Positions 46,592 through 57,047 of a stretch of 64,000 nt of DNA are shown in pieces. Each line of letters opens with the position of its first letter. Within the stretch, counting starts at the first letter, position 1. A model generated the notes under the pieces. That model did not search any database, was not told where the DNA came from, and was given only the letters and a program-made list of their open reading frames with translations. The DNA comes from Stenogyne calaminthoides (taxonomy: Eukaryota > Streptophyta > Magnoliopsida > Lamiales > Lamiaceae): NCBI GenBank assembly GCA_037126765.1, contig JBBCBC010000025.1, positions 11,315,639-11,379,638 on the forward strand. Direction: 5' to 3'. A program made the translations under genes and the position numbers.

Positions 46592-48795
46592 ATATTCTTT
46601 GGTGTTCTTTGTCCAAAACCTCGAGCCCGAGTCGAGGGTCCGTCAGTGCGAGCCGAGCAAAGGGACCTTACGTGACCGAGCAAAATGTACCTCTGGCAAG
46701 CATCTTGGACTGACCATCTTTGAAGGAAATTTTATTCTTCGAGGGGGAGCATGATTTCTTCGATATTTCTCTTCCGTCCACCCCCAATTATGAATTTGCT
46801 CCTTAGTGTAATTTTTGGCTTTGCCGAACAAATGTTGTGTAATTTTTGTCTTCTTCATTTTTTGTTCGAACAATTTCTTCTATACTTGTAATATTTTTTG
46901 CTTTCTTTTATTTTGTTCGAACAACTTGAAACTGAACGGTTGAATTTGCATATTGGACTGTTTCCTCTAACCTGATTGTTGAGGATGAATGTTGTTGTTG
47001 ATGAATGATTGATACTTGTGTTGCTTGATGTTTGCTTTGTTGCTTGATGTTCGCTTTGTTGATTTCTAGTTTATGCCTCTTTTCTTCTGAATGAATTCGA
47101 ACATTGGGTTTGCCTATGCCCGCTCCTGACTTCTTTCGTTTTTGATTGTCTTATTGACGTTTCAATCGGTTGATCATCTTATTTAGGTGCGACCAGATGG
47201 GTTACTTTATGAACCCCCCCTTTCTTGGTTCGCGATCGTCTTATTTAGGTGTGATCACTTCGTACTAGGGCCGTCTTATTTAGCTGCGACCCCACACTCA
47301 TCACCCTTTGCCACGAATTATCTGTAAAGTCTGACGAGTCGTCTTTTTTGCATTGCGTACCCATTACTCACTTTTTTTTGCGGGGAATCGAGTCTGAACT
47401 CGTTCGTCAGGTGAACATAGACTTGGGCTCGTTCATCTTTGTTCGGGCCGTCCGGCTTAGGTGCGACCTCAAATAGGCTTCAACTAGAAAATCTTAGCGA
47501 ACAAAAATATATTTTTTTTTGCAACACTTTGTATTCTATTACAACCTTTACATTCGAAGAAGACTATCTATTACACAACTATAGACATCAGACTAGGGTT
47601 TTGAATTTAAACCTTGTCTTGAGTAGACACGAACTGGCCTCACCTTGTCCGCGGAATTGATGTTGACAAGCATGTGGCACATCATCCTGTCTACCCTTCT
47701 TTAATAACATGCTCAAGCAGCAGCAACATAAGCTTTTGTCCCTCCTGGACAAGTTGTGATTATGCGGTCCGATGCGGACATGAGCATGTAATGGCGAAAG
47801 CACTTTGCTCGCCTATATCAAATCTTGAGCAAAATCTTCAACTCGCACCATTCATCCCCCCCGATAGATGCACGAGATGTCCGCTTTGTTGCTTGGACAC
47901 CATGACATCCCTCCCCTTCGGAGGAGATTTTGGGGATGCATAGCGGACTAGTGATTTCCTACTGCATAAGCAGTGAGTAACGTGGAGTGGCAACCATGAC
48001 TCTGCCGAGCATCTTGAGTCCATAGCGAGCTTCAACTTTGTGCTCGAGTGTCATATGGGGTATAAATCTCATACTAGGCGGATGCTCGATTCGGTGAGAA
48101 TGATTTTGAATCGAGTCTTTGGATTCTTCGTCTGGAGGCATCTTGAACCAACTTTCTTCCGAGGCGTAGTATTTTTTTTCTTCTTCATCTTTTTTTTCTC
48201 TGCTTTTTTAATTTATCAATATGCCTCTATTTATAGAACTATCCCAAGCTAGTGCTGGCATAGCTAGTTGGTGCTGGCCCTCTTACTTTTGCTCCTTCTT
48301 TTGACATCTGTTCGGCTTTTTGTCAGCTCTTGTTCAAAGATTGACTCGTCCCTTTCTTGGTTGCCACCACTTGTCAACCCGTTCTGACACGTATCTTCTG
48401 TTAACAACTCGTTCTGACATGTATCTTCTGTCTTTCGATAGTTCTGGCCATCATTTCTTTCTAGAAGATATGTGTCGAACACAATGTGTTCTTCCCGGGG
48501 ATTATCCTTTCGTCTTAATTTGAATGGTGATTATGTTCGGCCATTTGTGCTCATTTCAGCTATGTGGCCGATTATGTTCGGCCAACTATGCTCGCTTCTG
48601 CTGTGTGGACGATTATGTTCGGCCAACTATGCTCGCTTCTGCTGTGTGGACGATTATGTTCGGTCAACTATGCTCGCTTTAGCTGTGTGGCTGACTTTGT
48701 TCGGCCGGTTATGCTCGGCATTACTGATAATATTTTTTCAAATTTGACGCATTCCACGAGTTGGACAATGGGACTCCATTCAGGTCTTCCAAGTC
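46592..48795. other. Non-coding region of C between integrase and antisense gene
   Basis: Contains T-rich sequence following the antisense gene, several copies of CGTCTTATTTAGGTGCGACC (47175-47468), and a 41-base tandem repeat (48529-48733). Small frames occur (for example 47674-47943 plus) without recognised domains. Confidence 0.6.
48529..48733. repeat. 41-base tandem repeat, five copies
   Basis: Unit begins GATTATGTTCGGCCAACTAT and continues to TGTGTGGAC. Starts lie exactly 41 bases apart at 48529, 48570, 48611, 48652 and 48693. The middle copies are almost identical and the end copies diverged. It lies just past the integrase C-terminus. Confidence 0.95.
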
Positions 48796-49942
48796 TTATG
48801 CCCCGTTTAGCAAACGTTCTGTAACTCTGAATGGACCTTCCCATGCTCGGCCGAACACACCACTTGATACCCCCGTTGCTCGTCTTAGAACTAGCTCGCC
48901 CACATTGAACCTGCGTGTTCGGACTTTAGAGTTGTAGAACTTCTCTGATCTCTTTTTGTACATGGCATTTTTGAAATCAGCCTCCGTCCTTCTTTCTTCT
49001 AATAGGTCTGCACTCAGGGCGAGCGCCTGGTCATTGATGTGCTCTCCAAAAGTCATTGTTCGATGACTTGGAATCTTGATTTCGGGTATAATAAACTTCG
49101 CACCAAATGCCAAGGCAAACGGGGTCTCCGCAGTTGATGTTCTGAAAGTTGTTCGATAGGCCCATAATATTTCAGGCAACTCTTCAGCCCATCCTCCCCC
49201 CTTGGAATTATCAAGTCTGGCCTTGAGGGTATGCTTGATAATTTTATTAACGGCTTCAACTTGTCCATTTGTTTGGGGATATCTGAGTTGAGTAATGTTT
49301 TTTTATGCCCCAGCGAGCACAATTTTGTCTGAATTCACTCCCATCGAATTGTTTGCCGTTATCAGTTACTAATGATTGGGAAAGCCCAAAATGACAAATG
49401 ATATTTTTCCAAACAAAGTTCCACATTATTTGTTCGGTAATTTTGACAATGGCTTCGGCTTCCGCCCATTTAGTATAGTAATCAACGGCAACCACAGCAA
49501 ATTTTACTCCTGACGTGCCAGTAGGAAATTGACCTATCAAATCAATCCCCTATTTTGCGAATGGCCATGGGCTATAAACTGACACTAATTCTTCAGGTGG
49601 GCTATGAATAAGTGGGGCATGTACCTGGCACTTGTGGCACGCCATGAGCATCTGTGGCGAATCCTTTTTTGAGGGTTGGTGATAATAACCTTATTCGATT
49701 ATTTTTATGTGCGGGGCGAGCCCCACCATATGATTTCCGCATACTCCATCATGGATTTGCTCCAGAAGTACACGACCCTCTTCAGGAGTAATACACTTCA
49801 ATAGTGGAAGTGAGAAGCTTCTTTTGTACAAATGGTCATCTACGATAGTATAACAAGAAGAATGTAATCTGAGGCGAGTAGCTTGTGCCTTATTCTCAGG
49901 GAGAAGTCCCTTTTGTAAGTAACTTCGAGTTGGAGTCATCAA
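48796..49942 (-). pseudogene. Integrase of element C (broken)
   Basis: 49942-49691 holds the N-terminal zinc-finger part (YTIVDDHLYKRSFSLPLLKC, EQIHDGVCGNH). 49540-49256 is the core with a D in VAVDYYTKWAEAEA and second D in VTDNGKQFD. 49322-49053 and 49179-48796 continue in other frames: the E-motif region is damaged, then MPEILWAYRTTFRTSTAETPF, which is the usual integrase C-part of Tat/Athila elements. Three frame breaks. Confidence 0.88.
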
Positions 49943-50356
49943 GTTTCTGTTACTTTGTTACTTAGGCGACCAAAACTCGGGAGGCGATGGCGAAAAAAAG
50001 TTGTTACGACCACAATGTCCGTTGTGTTAAATCACTCCTTCTATTGTTGCTAGGCGTGCCAAAGCATCGTGAAGCAATTACCCAATCGTGGTAATTGTTC
50101 TATGAAAACTTGTTCGAAATGCTCGAGCTTTTTTGTTTTGCTAGTTCTTCGATCTTTGTGCCATCTGTTAGCCTTGGGCCTCAGACTCGTCTGTTACTTG
50201 ATAAACAATTATCCGAGAATTCTTTGTAAATCATCGACCTCTGAATTCCCATTGTCATAGCCATCGTAGTCCAAATGATCAAAGCTTCAGATTCGGCTTC
50301 ATTATTTGTATGGGAAATCAAAACCGGATGGCTATTGTGAATGTTTTATGCGGTTG
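49943..50356 (-). other. Degraded second RNase H region of C
   Basis: Between the HMYVDGSSTSS start (50450) and the integrase the frame is lost; many CGA/TCG words and few CAG/CTG occur (49950-50300). Expected content is the rest of a second, archaeal-type RNase H domain typical of Tat elements. Confidence 0.5.
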
Positions 50357-51028
50357 TCATTTGATGAGAACTACGAAATCTCCGACTCTTGAACTTGTTG
50401 ATGAGCCATCAACATACATATGCCATGGTTGGTCGATAGCTTTTCCGGGCATTTGTGGATATGTCAACTCGACCATGAAATCGGCCATAGCTTGGCCCTT
50501 CATTACTGTTCGCGAGGCGAACGTAATGCCAAATTGTCCTAACTCCGCCGCCCACTTGAGTAATCTGCCTGCAGTGTCTGGTCGGTGGAGGACTTGGCGC
50601 AATTGGAATAGGGTCAGTACCTCGACTGAGTGATCAAAAAAGTACGGTCGCAATTTTTGAACACTCATAATGAGAGCATATGCTAATTTTTCTAGTGGAG
50701 AGTACCGGAGCTCGGCTTCTTTGAGCACTTGGCTTACATAGTAAACGGGAAAGTGTGTAGTCCCTTCTGCTCGTACGAGCACAACACTAATTGCATGTTC
50801 GGATGCAGCAAGATACAGATAGAGTTGTTCGCCTGGGAAAGGCTTAGACAATGTCTGAGTATCATCAAGGTACTTCTTCAATGATTCAAATGCATTTTGG
50901 CAATGCTCGGTCCACTGGAATTTCCCTTTCTTTAATGTATCAAAGAAAGGTTTGCATTTGTCCTCAGTTCGTGATATAAACCGGCTTACGGAAGCTAAAC
51001 GTCCGGTTAAATTTTGAACTTCTTTCAC
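50357..51028 (-). pseudogene. RNase H region of element C
   Basis: 223-codon frame. It begins in the RT thumb (EVQNLTGRLASVSRFISRTEDKC), followed by RNase H-like FQWTEHCQNAFESLKKYL, then LEKLAYALIMSVQKLRPYF and WAAELGQFGITFASRTVMKGQ, and ends with HMYVDGSSTSS, start of the second RNase H-type domain. No internal stop. The boundary to RT at 51029-51050 is a frameshift. Confidence 0.88.
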
Positions 51029-51050
51029 ACTCCTGGGGGGGCCTGCATAT

Positions 51051-51656
51051 CTAGCATGGCTTGAATCTTTGATGGGTTCGCTTCAATCCCCCATTGACTA
51101 ACCATATGTTCGAGGAATTTTCCCGAGTGCTGCATTTCTTCGGATTTAGCTTCATGTTGTACTCCCTGAGTATATCAAACGTTTGTGCGAGGTGGGCGAT
51201 GTGGTCTTCCTTGTGCTCGCTTTTTACCACAATATCATCAATATATACCTCAATTGTTTGGCCGATGTGCTCGTCGAACATTTTGTTCACCAAACGTTGA
51301 TATGTTGCTCCGGCATTCTTTAATTCGAATGGCATGCGTTGCCAACAGTACATATTCTTTTCACTACAGAATGTCGTATTCTTTTGATCGTCCGGATGCA
51401 TGGGTATTTGGTGGTAACCAGCAAAAGCATCCATGAAAGTCATGAGCTCATGGCCTGCTGTATTATAAACCAAATAATCGATATGCGGCATCGGGAAATT
51501 ATCTTTCGGGCATGCCTTGTTTAAATCAGTGAAATCAATACATAATCTCCAAGACCCATTGGACTTGCGAACGAGCACAGGGTTCGCAAGCCATCTCGGG
51601 CATTTTACCTCTCGAATCAGTTTGTTGTCGAGCAACTTTTTGATTTCACTATTCAT
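51051..51656 (-). pseudogene. Reverse transcriptase of element C
   Basis: 201 codons. Motifs in order: CPRWLANPVLVRKSNGSWRLC, DLNKACPKDNFPMPHID, FMDAFAGYHQIPMHPDDQ (first catalytic Asp), MPFELKNAGATYQR (usually MPFGLKN; Gly to Glu), and catalytic YIDDIVVKS. It then runs on to KLNPKKC before a frameshift. It would copy element RNA into DNA but is not linked in frame to RNase H. Confidence 0.92.
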
Positions 51657-52257
51657 AGCCGCATATTTCTCTGGACTGAACTTTCTGCGCTTCTAGATAA
51701 CTGGAGTTTGTGTTGGATCAAGGTTGAGAGAATGACATGCATGTTTAGGATCAATGCCAACCATGTCCTTGTGCGACCAGGCGAACACATCCAAGTTTGC
51801 TTAAAGATAAGCAATCATTTCTGTTCGAATTGGTTCAGGTAATTCCGAACCAATGAACACTTCTAACTCAGGTCTGTTCGGGTTGATGTTGATGGACTCC
51901 AGTTGTTCGACAGGTGTTGCTCGCTTTCTTTTTTGTTTCCACCGAGGATCATGGATCGACCCCCGGTGTTCGTCATTAATCTTTTTAGGTACGTTTGCTC
52001 GCTTAGCGGATCAATGTTCATTAGATCTGGGAGATCTGGGACATGAGTTGTCATCCCGGATTCTGTGTTCACGCATTCTATGTTCGTGCGGGGAGGTGTG
52101 CTCGTCAAACTTATGTTTGTCAAGGGATATTTTGGCAATGTATTCGCCTGTTGGCTTGACTCACCGATCTCCCATGTTTGCTCCATCATGTTAACAATAT
52201 TTTGCTTTTCTGGTGCACATGATAGCAAACAATCTCGAGCTTTCTTCTAATCTCCTT
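51657..52257 (-). other. Protease-RT linker of element C
   Basis: A frame of 121 codons (52228-51863) carries acidic, Thr/Ser-rich sequence with NIDPLSEQTYLKRL; no domain recognised. The RT N-terminal part near 51657-51720 is degraded. Confidence 0.5.
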
Positions 52258-52749
52258 TTAACTACCTGTTCCATCTTGTGTTGGAAATTTAACACAGTAA
52301 TAATACATAGAACAGGCCGCTTTAAATTCCTGAATAAATGGGCAACCTAGGAACCCGTTATAAGTAGACGAAGCATCGACGATTACAAAATCTAGCATTC
52401 TAGTTCGTCGGATCTTCGGATTTAGAGTTGATTCTAACTCGACTCCTAACCTAATCATACCATAGGGTCGAGTTACAGATTCCCCAAAACCCATTATGGT
52501 ATGATCACATGGTTCAATATAACTGCTCAAGTCTCCAACTTGCTTTTCCATTTGGTGCAGGGTGTTGACGAACAAAATGTTCGCATAAGCCCCAGTGTCA
52601 ACTAGGAGGCGGTGCACCTTCAACCCGAGGAGACGAACACTGATGGTTAAGGAGTCATTTTGGGGAGTTATTATACCGTCGAGATCGTCTTCTGAAAACA
52701 TAATTTGGTGAGAGGGTGGCGTGCTAGCTGATGTGCTCGCCACCTTCAC
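52258..52749 (-). CDS. Protease of element C
   Basis: 163 codons in frame with gag but after a TAG (52752-52750). Carries LLVDTGAYANIL, the aspartic-protease active site D-T-G with the usual hydrophobic surround, and the flap-distal GFLGCPFIQEF region of plant gypsy proteases. No internal stop. Cuts the polyprotein. Confidence 0.85.
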   Translation of the reverse strand: MKVASTSASTPPSHQIMFSEDDLDGIITPQNDSLTISVRLLGLKVHRLLVDTGAYANILFVNTLHQMEKQVGDLSSYIEPCDHTIMGFGESVTRPYGMIRLGVELESTLNPKIRRTRMLDFVIVDASSTYNGFLGCPFIQEFKAACSMYYYCVKFPTQDGTGS

Positions 52750-54525
52750 CTAATGGATGCTTTGCATGGCACGCATCTCCATCTTTTTTCGTCTATTCGA
52801 TAATGTTGGTGCCTGATAACATCCACCCACTGGACCATATTCAGGACGTATCATGTGGATCTCTGGACTTTCTCGACCTCTACCCACAGTAGGAGGCCCT
52901 CTTTTGGGTAAATCTGACCTCTTACGTGCTTCTTCGGGATCACTGTCAGATGTTTGTTCGGCTTTTCGCTTACCCCTTCGGTCTTCTATTTTTTCTGTTC
53001 GGGAGTCTCTGCTCACAGGCTTTTTTAGGAATTGGGTAAGACGATTATCTTCGTATAGCTTCCAAAGTTGTCGAAGTAAATCGCGACAATCGTCTATATT
53101 GTGCCCGATGTACTCGTGATAATTACAATATTTGGAAGCATTAAGCTGATGCTTGTCCATTATGATTCTTTTCGGCCTATCTAACATATCCTGATCTCTG
53201 ATTTGGTTGAAAATTGTTTCCGCTGAAACGCCCAGAAGACTTCGTAGGGCGTTTGCTTCTGCTCTTTCTTTGAATGGTTTGAAAGAGCCTGGGGGTTTGT
53301 ACCCCCCTTCATTCATCACTTTCTTCCCAAAAACTTTCTTAGTTGTAGGTTCCTGACCCAATCGTGACTGGGCGAGCAAATCTTGCATGGCTATGATTTT
53401 GGCCGCTCGCTCTCGGAACTCTGAATATGTATTCGGCCAGTCTTGGTTCATGGCTTTCCACATGTCAGTATTCAAGGTCAGGCCCCCGACCACCGCTAGG
53501 ATTTTGGCATCCTCTTCAACTGGGGCCCCATCATACAAACATTTATCAAATCTTTCGATATATGCTCGATCAGATTCACCTCTTAGTTGGGAAAAATGCG
53601 CCAGCCTTTGTTTTGGCGCAGGGCGAGCACACATGGATGAGAAATGGGACAGGAATTGTTGTCCCAATTGAGCGAAAGATGTGATGGACGCAGCGGGCAG
53701 AGTAGAGAACCATCTATGTGCCCGATCACCCAATGTCATGGGGAATGATCGGCACTGCGTTGCGTATGTGGCACCCATTGCGATCATAAAGTCTGAATAT
53801 TTGCTTAGATGGACATGTGGGTCAGACTCAGCATCGAACATGGGGATTGGTGGTCGGGTCTTCGCCACTTTCTCTTGTATTTCGGCCGCCATGATCGCCG
53901 GTGATAGTGGCGAGCAGGGTATTGTGCTCGCTCGAGGGTGGCCTTTGGTCGCGGCCAGGTCGGCCTGTAAACCCTCGATGGCTTTTTGTATTTCCGCAAA
54001 TTTTGCAGAACTGACAGACTTAGATCGGGGCTGTTTCCCATCATGAGGACCCAGTGGGTCATGCTCGTGATGGGGCAGTCCCCCTTTCCAAGTTCGTCCT
54101 TGACTACCCAACCGATGATGGATAAATAATTTTATTCCCGCCGACTTTTGTTCCGCATGCGGGTGATCGTGAGGATCTGAATGAGCGGGCATGTTTATTG
54201 GTTGTTCCTTCCCTGGATCCTGTCGCCTATTATTGTCGATTCGGTCTTTGGCGGAGAGCCTCAAACGTCCAAACGCTGATGGTCTAGAATCTTGAGGCTA
54301 TTCGTCATTAGACGTATCATCAGCTTTTTTATTGGCCCGCTTTGCAGTTTTCTTTTTAACTTGCTCGCTATCAGGTGTATGCGAGCGTCGTTCTTCATCA
54401 TCTTGAGTTTTTAACTTGGCCAACTCTTTTTCAGTCCTCTCTTTCTGCGCTCGTAGCAAGAAAGTGATGGCCTTTGTTGTGGCCGCCAGATCATTGGCAA
54501 TATCCTCAAGATTGATAGTCTCCAT
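52750..54525 (-). pseudogene. gag of element C
   Basis: Start METINLEDIAND at 54525; one in-frame TAG at 54300-54298 separates 75 codons of charged helical N-terminus from the 504-codon rest. Residues about 150-300 of the latter form the retrotransposon gag domain (RSFPMTLGDRAHRWFSTLPA, QFLSHFSSM, LAHFSQLRGESDRAYIERFD). A zinc-knuckle-like YCNYHEYIGHNIDDC follows, typical of Tat-type gag. The end is basic (RRKKMEM). A second TAG ends gag before protease. Confidence 0.85.
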
Positions 54526-54681
54526 TGTCTGATCTTTGTGAGGCTGGCGCTGAGCCTCTTTCCGGTCATGAGGTCGACTTTTTCCGACCTCTCTGTCTGT
54601 GTGTTCCTAGATTGATGCATTATATTTCTTTTTTCTGCCTCGGCTAACTACGGGTTTGTGTATGGGTTGGTTTTTTGGTAC

Positions 54682-54698
54682 CCTCCTTCTAGTGCCAA
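54682..54698 (-). other. Primer-binding site of element C
   Basis: On the minus strand TTGGCACTAGAAGGAGG lies 1-2 bases from the 5' LTR. TGG at its start fits a tRNA CCA end; I cannot say which tRNA. Confidence 0.55.
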
Positions 54699-54699
54699 T

Positions 54700-55906
54700 T
54701 GTCGCGAGTCATTTTTTATTGAGAGTATTATGTGGCTAATTCGGTAACGACTCACAAACAAAACATGCACGTGTAAAATAAATTGTAAATGAGAAGAATT
54801 TGTTGACCCAGTTCGTCAAGAAATGACTACTATGGGGGCATACCAAGTCAGGGATGTAGTATTGCGAGGTTTACACGTACAATATGTGATACATCTTATG
54901 AAGATGAATCATTAGGGATGAAGATGATTTGGAGAATTGATATCTGAGTGCTAGGGTTTTTGGTGTGCATGGATGATCTCTCGAATTTTTCTATATCTCA
55001 CCTCTCTGGGAATTTTCTGAACGTATTTTGTGAACCCTTCTCTCTCTGGAATTTTTTGTAACCCGTCTCTTGTTGTTTTTTCTTCAATTTATAGTACTCC
55101 GACAAGCATGAGCTAGTTTGGCAAGCATGAGCTGGAGACTTCGGGTCATGCAAGAATTCATGTAATATTGCCACGTTCCCAACTTCATCTTCTAGATTGA
55201 TCTTTGCGCTTGCTTGTCTGTAAGGCACTCTTTTGGTCATCTAAATCAATCTTTTGCTCGGCTGGATGCTTTGTTCGCCCCTTTAACCATGTCAGTTTTA
55301 TGCTGGAATACCGTCCTCGGTCTTCGGGATATCTGAGTATCGAACATACTGACCCCTCAGGATGTCTGATCACCGAGCATACTGACCCCTCAGGATGTCT
55401 GAGTACCGAACATACTGACCCTTCAGGTTTGTCTGAGTCTTCAGGATATCTGAACCCTCAGGATTGTCTGAGTCTTCAGGATATCTGAGCAGCGAGCATA
55501 CTGACCCTCAGATTATTTGAGTCTTCAGGATAGTCTGAGCATTTAGGCTGTTTGAGTCCTCAGGCTTGTTCGTGGCCTAAGACCTGTCTGGGCCCTCAGG
55601 TTTGTCTGAGTCCTGTTGACTTAGCTCATTTGATTCCTTCTTTCCTGATCTGAGTGGCGAACATGCCTATTTGCTCGGTAGACTGGTTGAGCAACTTTGG
55701 TTGGTAGATGGTAAGCTGGCGAACAAATCTTTCTTCATGAGCGAGTATGTTCGCTTGATTTGACAAGGGGAGAGCTGGTCGAACAAACTTGTTTGGTCGG
55801 CGAGCGGCGTGCACACTTGTCCATCGGGCATGATTATTTTAATAAATATTACACGTGTCTCTCTTACGTGTTCGATTAATACTGAATAATTATATCGAAC
55901 ACAACA
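54700..55906 (-). repeat. 5' LTR of element C
   Basis: Plus-strand ends TGTCGCGAGT and CACAACA. It has about 20 extra bases (near 55880-55899) relative to the 3' LTR. About 2-3% differences from the 3' LTR by eye elsewhere. Confidence 0.92.
55312..55615. repeat. LTR minisatellite of element C, 5' LTR copy
   Basis: Same array as 42872-43210 with one unit fewer at its left end. Confidence 0.8.
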
Positions 55907-55911
55907 AAAAG

Positions 55912-56626
55912 AAAGGTTGTGGCGTTTGAGGAGCCTGAGGGCAAAAGAGCTAAGGCTTCTAAGCCAATTCAGAGGAAGTTAATCCTGGATATTGAAGAAT
56001 CTGAGGAAGTGCCACAAAAGAAGGTCTTCAATACCAGAAGTCCTCTAAAAACACTCCAAGTTGAGCAAGCTAAGAAAACTGTTGCTTCTGTTTCTGGTGT
56101 GCCAGTGATCAGAAAGAAGATGGAAGAAGAGCAGAAAAGAAGGAGGGGTTTCAAAAGGTTCGCAAGCAAGAGGAGAGGGAACACAAAAGCATAGAAATGG
56201 CCGCATGTTGACAAGTGGATGCCAATCCAGTTCAACGATGCATGGGAAGAGATCAAGAGAACTTTTTGGTTGTATTATGATGTGCTCAGAGAGTGGAGAG
56301 GGGAGAGCTCAGACTCAAATGAAGCTTTCATAGACTATCTCCTGACCTTCTATCCTAAGTATCTTCAAGGCTGGATCAATCTTGCGGATGAAGGGAAGGT
56401 TCAGATAAATGCCCCTGGTCCATACTCGTACCCTCCTCCTAGGCTGGAGAATGGCTGTGTGAATGAATAAGCCATTTCTCAAGAAATTTCTCAGTACGCC
56501 ATTCAGTTGGGCCCGACAGGGAACAATCCTGATATCATTAAAGAAAGAGATGCGCTGAAAAGAAGATATTATGGAATGTTCAACCTTGAAGTGCCTGCTG
56601 ATGAGGTGGAAGAAGATCAGAACTGA
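55912..56626 (+). pseudogene. Envelope-like ORF of element A, C-terminal part after element C
   Basis: Resumes after the second AAAAG with VAFEEPEGKRAKASKP, matching D's VAMEEPEGKRAKASKP. 55919-56194 is open, a TAG where D has Gln (NTKA*KW) and a later stop in NE*AISQE break it, and it ends DEVEEDQN at TGA 56626. It shows FWLYYDVLREW. Basic and probably nuclear or nucleic-acid related, function unknown. Confidence 0.75.
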
Positions 56627-57034
56627 AGAGCCCGAGCAGAAGAGCAAAAGAAGACCGAAGATGAAGACTCAGGAGATTCATGTAATCCTTTATTTTTTTG
56701 TCTTTTTGATTTTGTCTTTCAGATAAGATTCATTGTAACTTGTAACTGTCTACCATTCATCAATGAAACCTTATCATTTATGCTTAAAAGATAATATCTC
56801 ATTATCTTAATTTACATGTCTTTACTTTTGATATGCCTGAATGTTGTCTCTAATGAAATTGTTGGGAGACCCACTGTTTAGGAAATTGTTGGGAGACCCT
56901 CTGTTTAAAAAAAAAATTGTTGGGAGATTCATTGCTGAGATAATTGTTGGGAGATAAACCAATCTTGTAATAGGAAAACTGAAACCTGAGTATAGGTTAA
57001 GTGTTTTGTAACAAAATAGGTTTTGGCATCATCA
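56627..57034 (+). other. 3' non-coding region of element A with LTR-edge-like repeats
   Basis: AATTGTTGGGAGA-type strings occur at 56857, 56884, 56915 and 56942, each copying the polypurine-tract/LTR junction found at 57046. No ORF. Confidence 0.85.
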
Positions 57035-57047
57035 AAAAGGGGGAAAT
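57035..57047 (+). other. Polypurine tract of element A
   Basis: AAAAAGGGGGAAA precedes the 3' LTR directly. Confidence 0.85.

Larger units (their letters stand above)
42255..55906 (-). mobile_element. Element C: Tat-type Ty3/gypsy retrotransposon with antisense gene
   Basis: LTRs 42255-43470 and 54700-55906, perfect flanking AAAAG (42250-42254 and 55907-55911). gag, protease, RT, RNase H and integrase read on the minus strand from 54525 to 48796, with the primer site beside the right LTR. RT precedes integrase, so it is Ty3/gypsy. A second RNase H-like start (HMYVDGSSTSS) and a large plus-strand gene (43754-46591) between integrase and 3' LTR point to the Tat lineage (Ogre/Retand/Grande type). 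Confidence 0.92.

Noticed and set aside
47674..47943. Plus-strand frame of 89 codons
   Set aside because: No start context, no domain, within decayed C sequence; also overlaps a minus frame of equal length.
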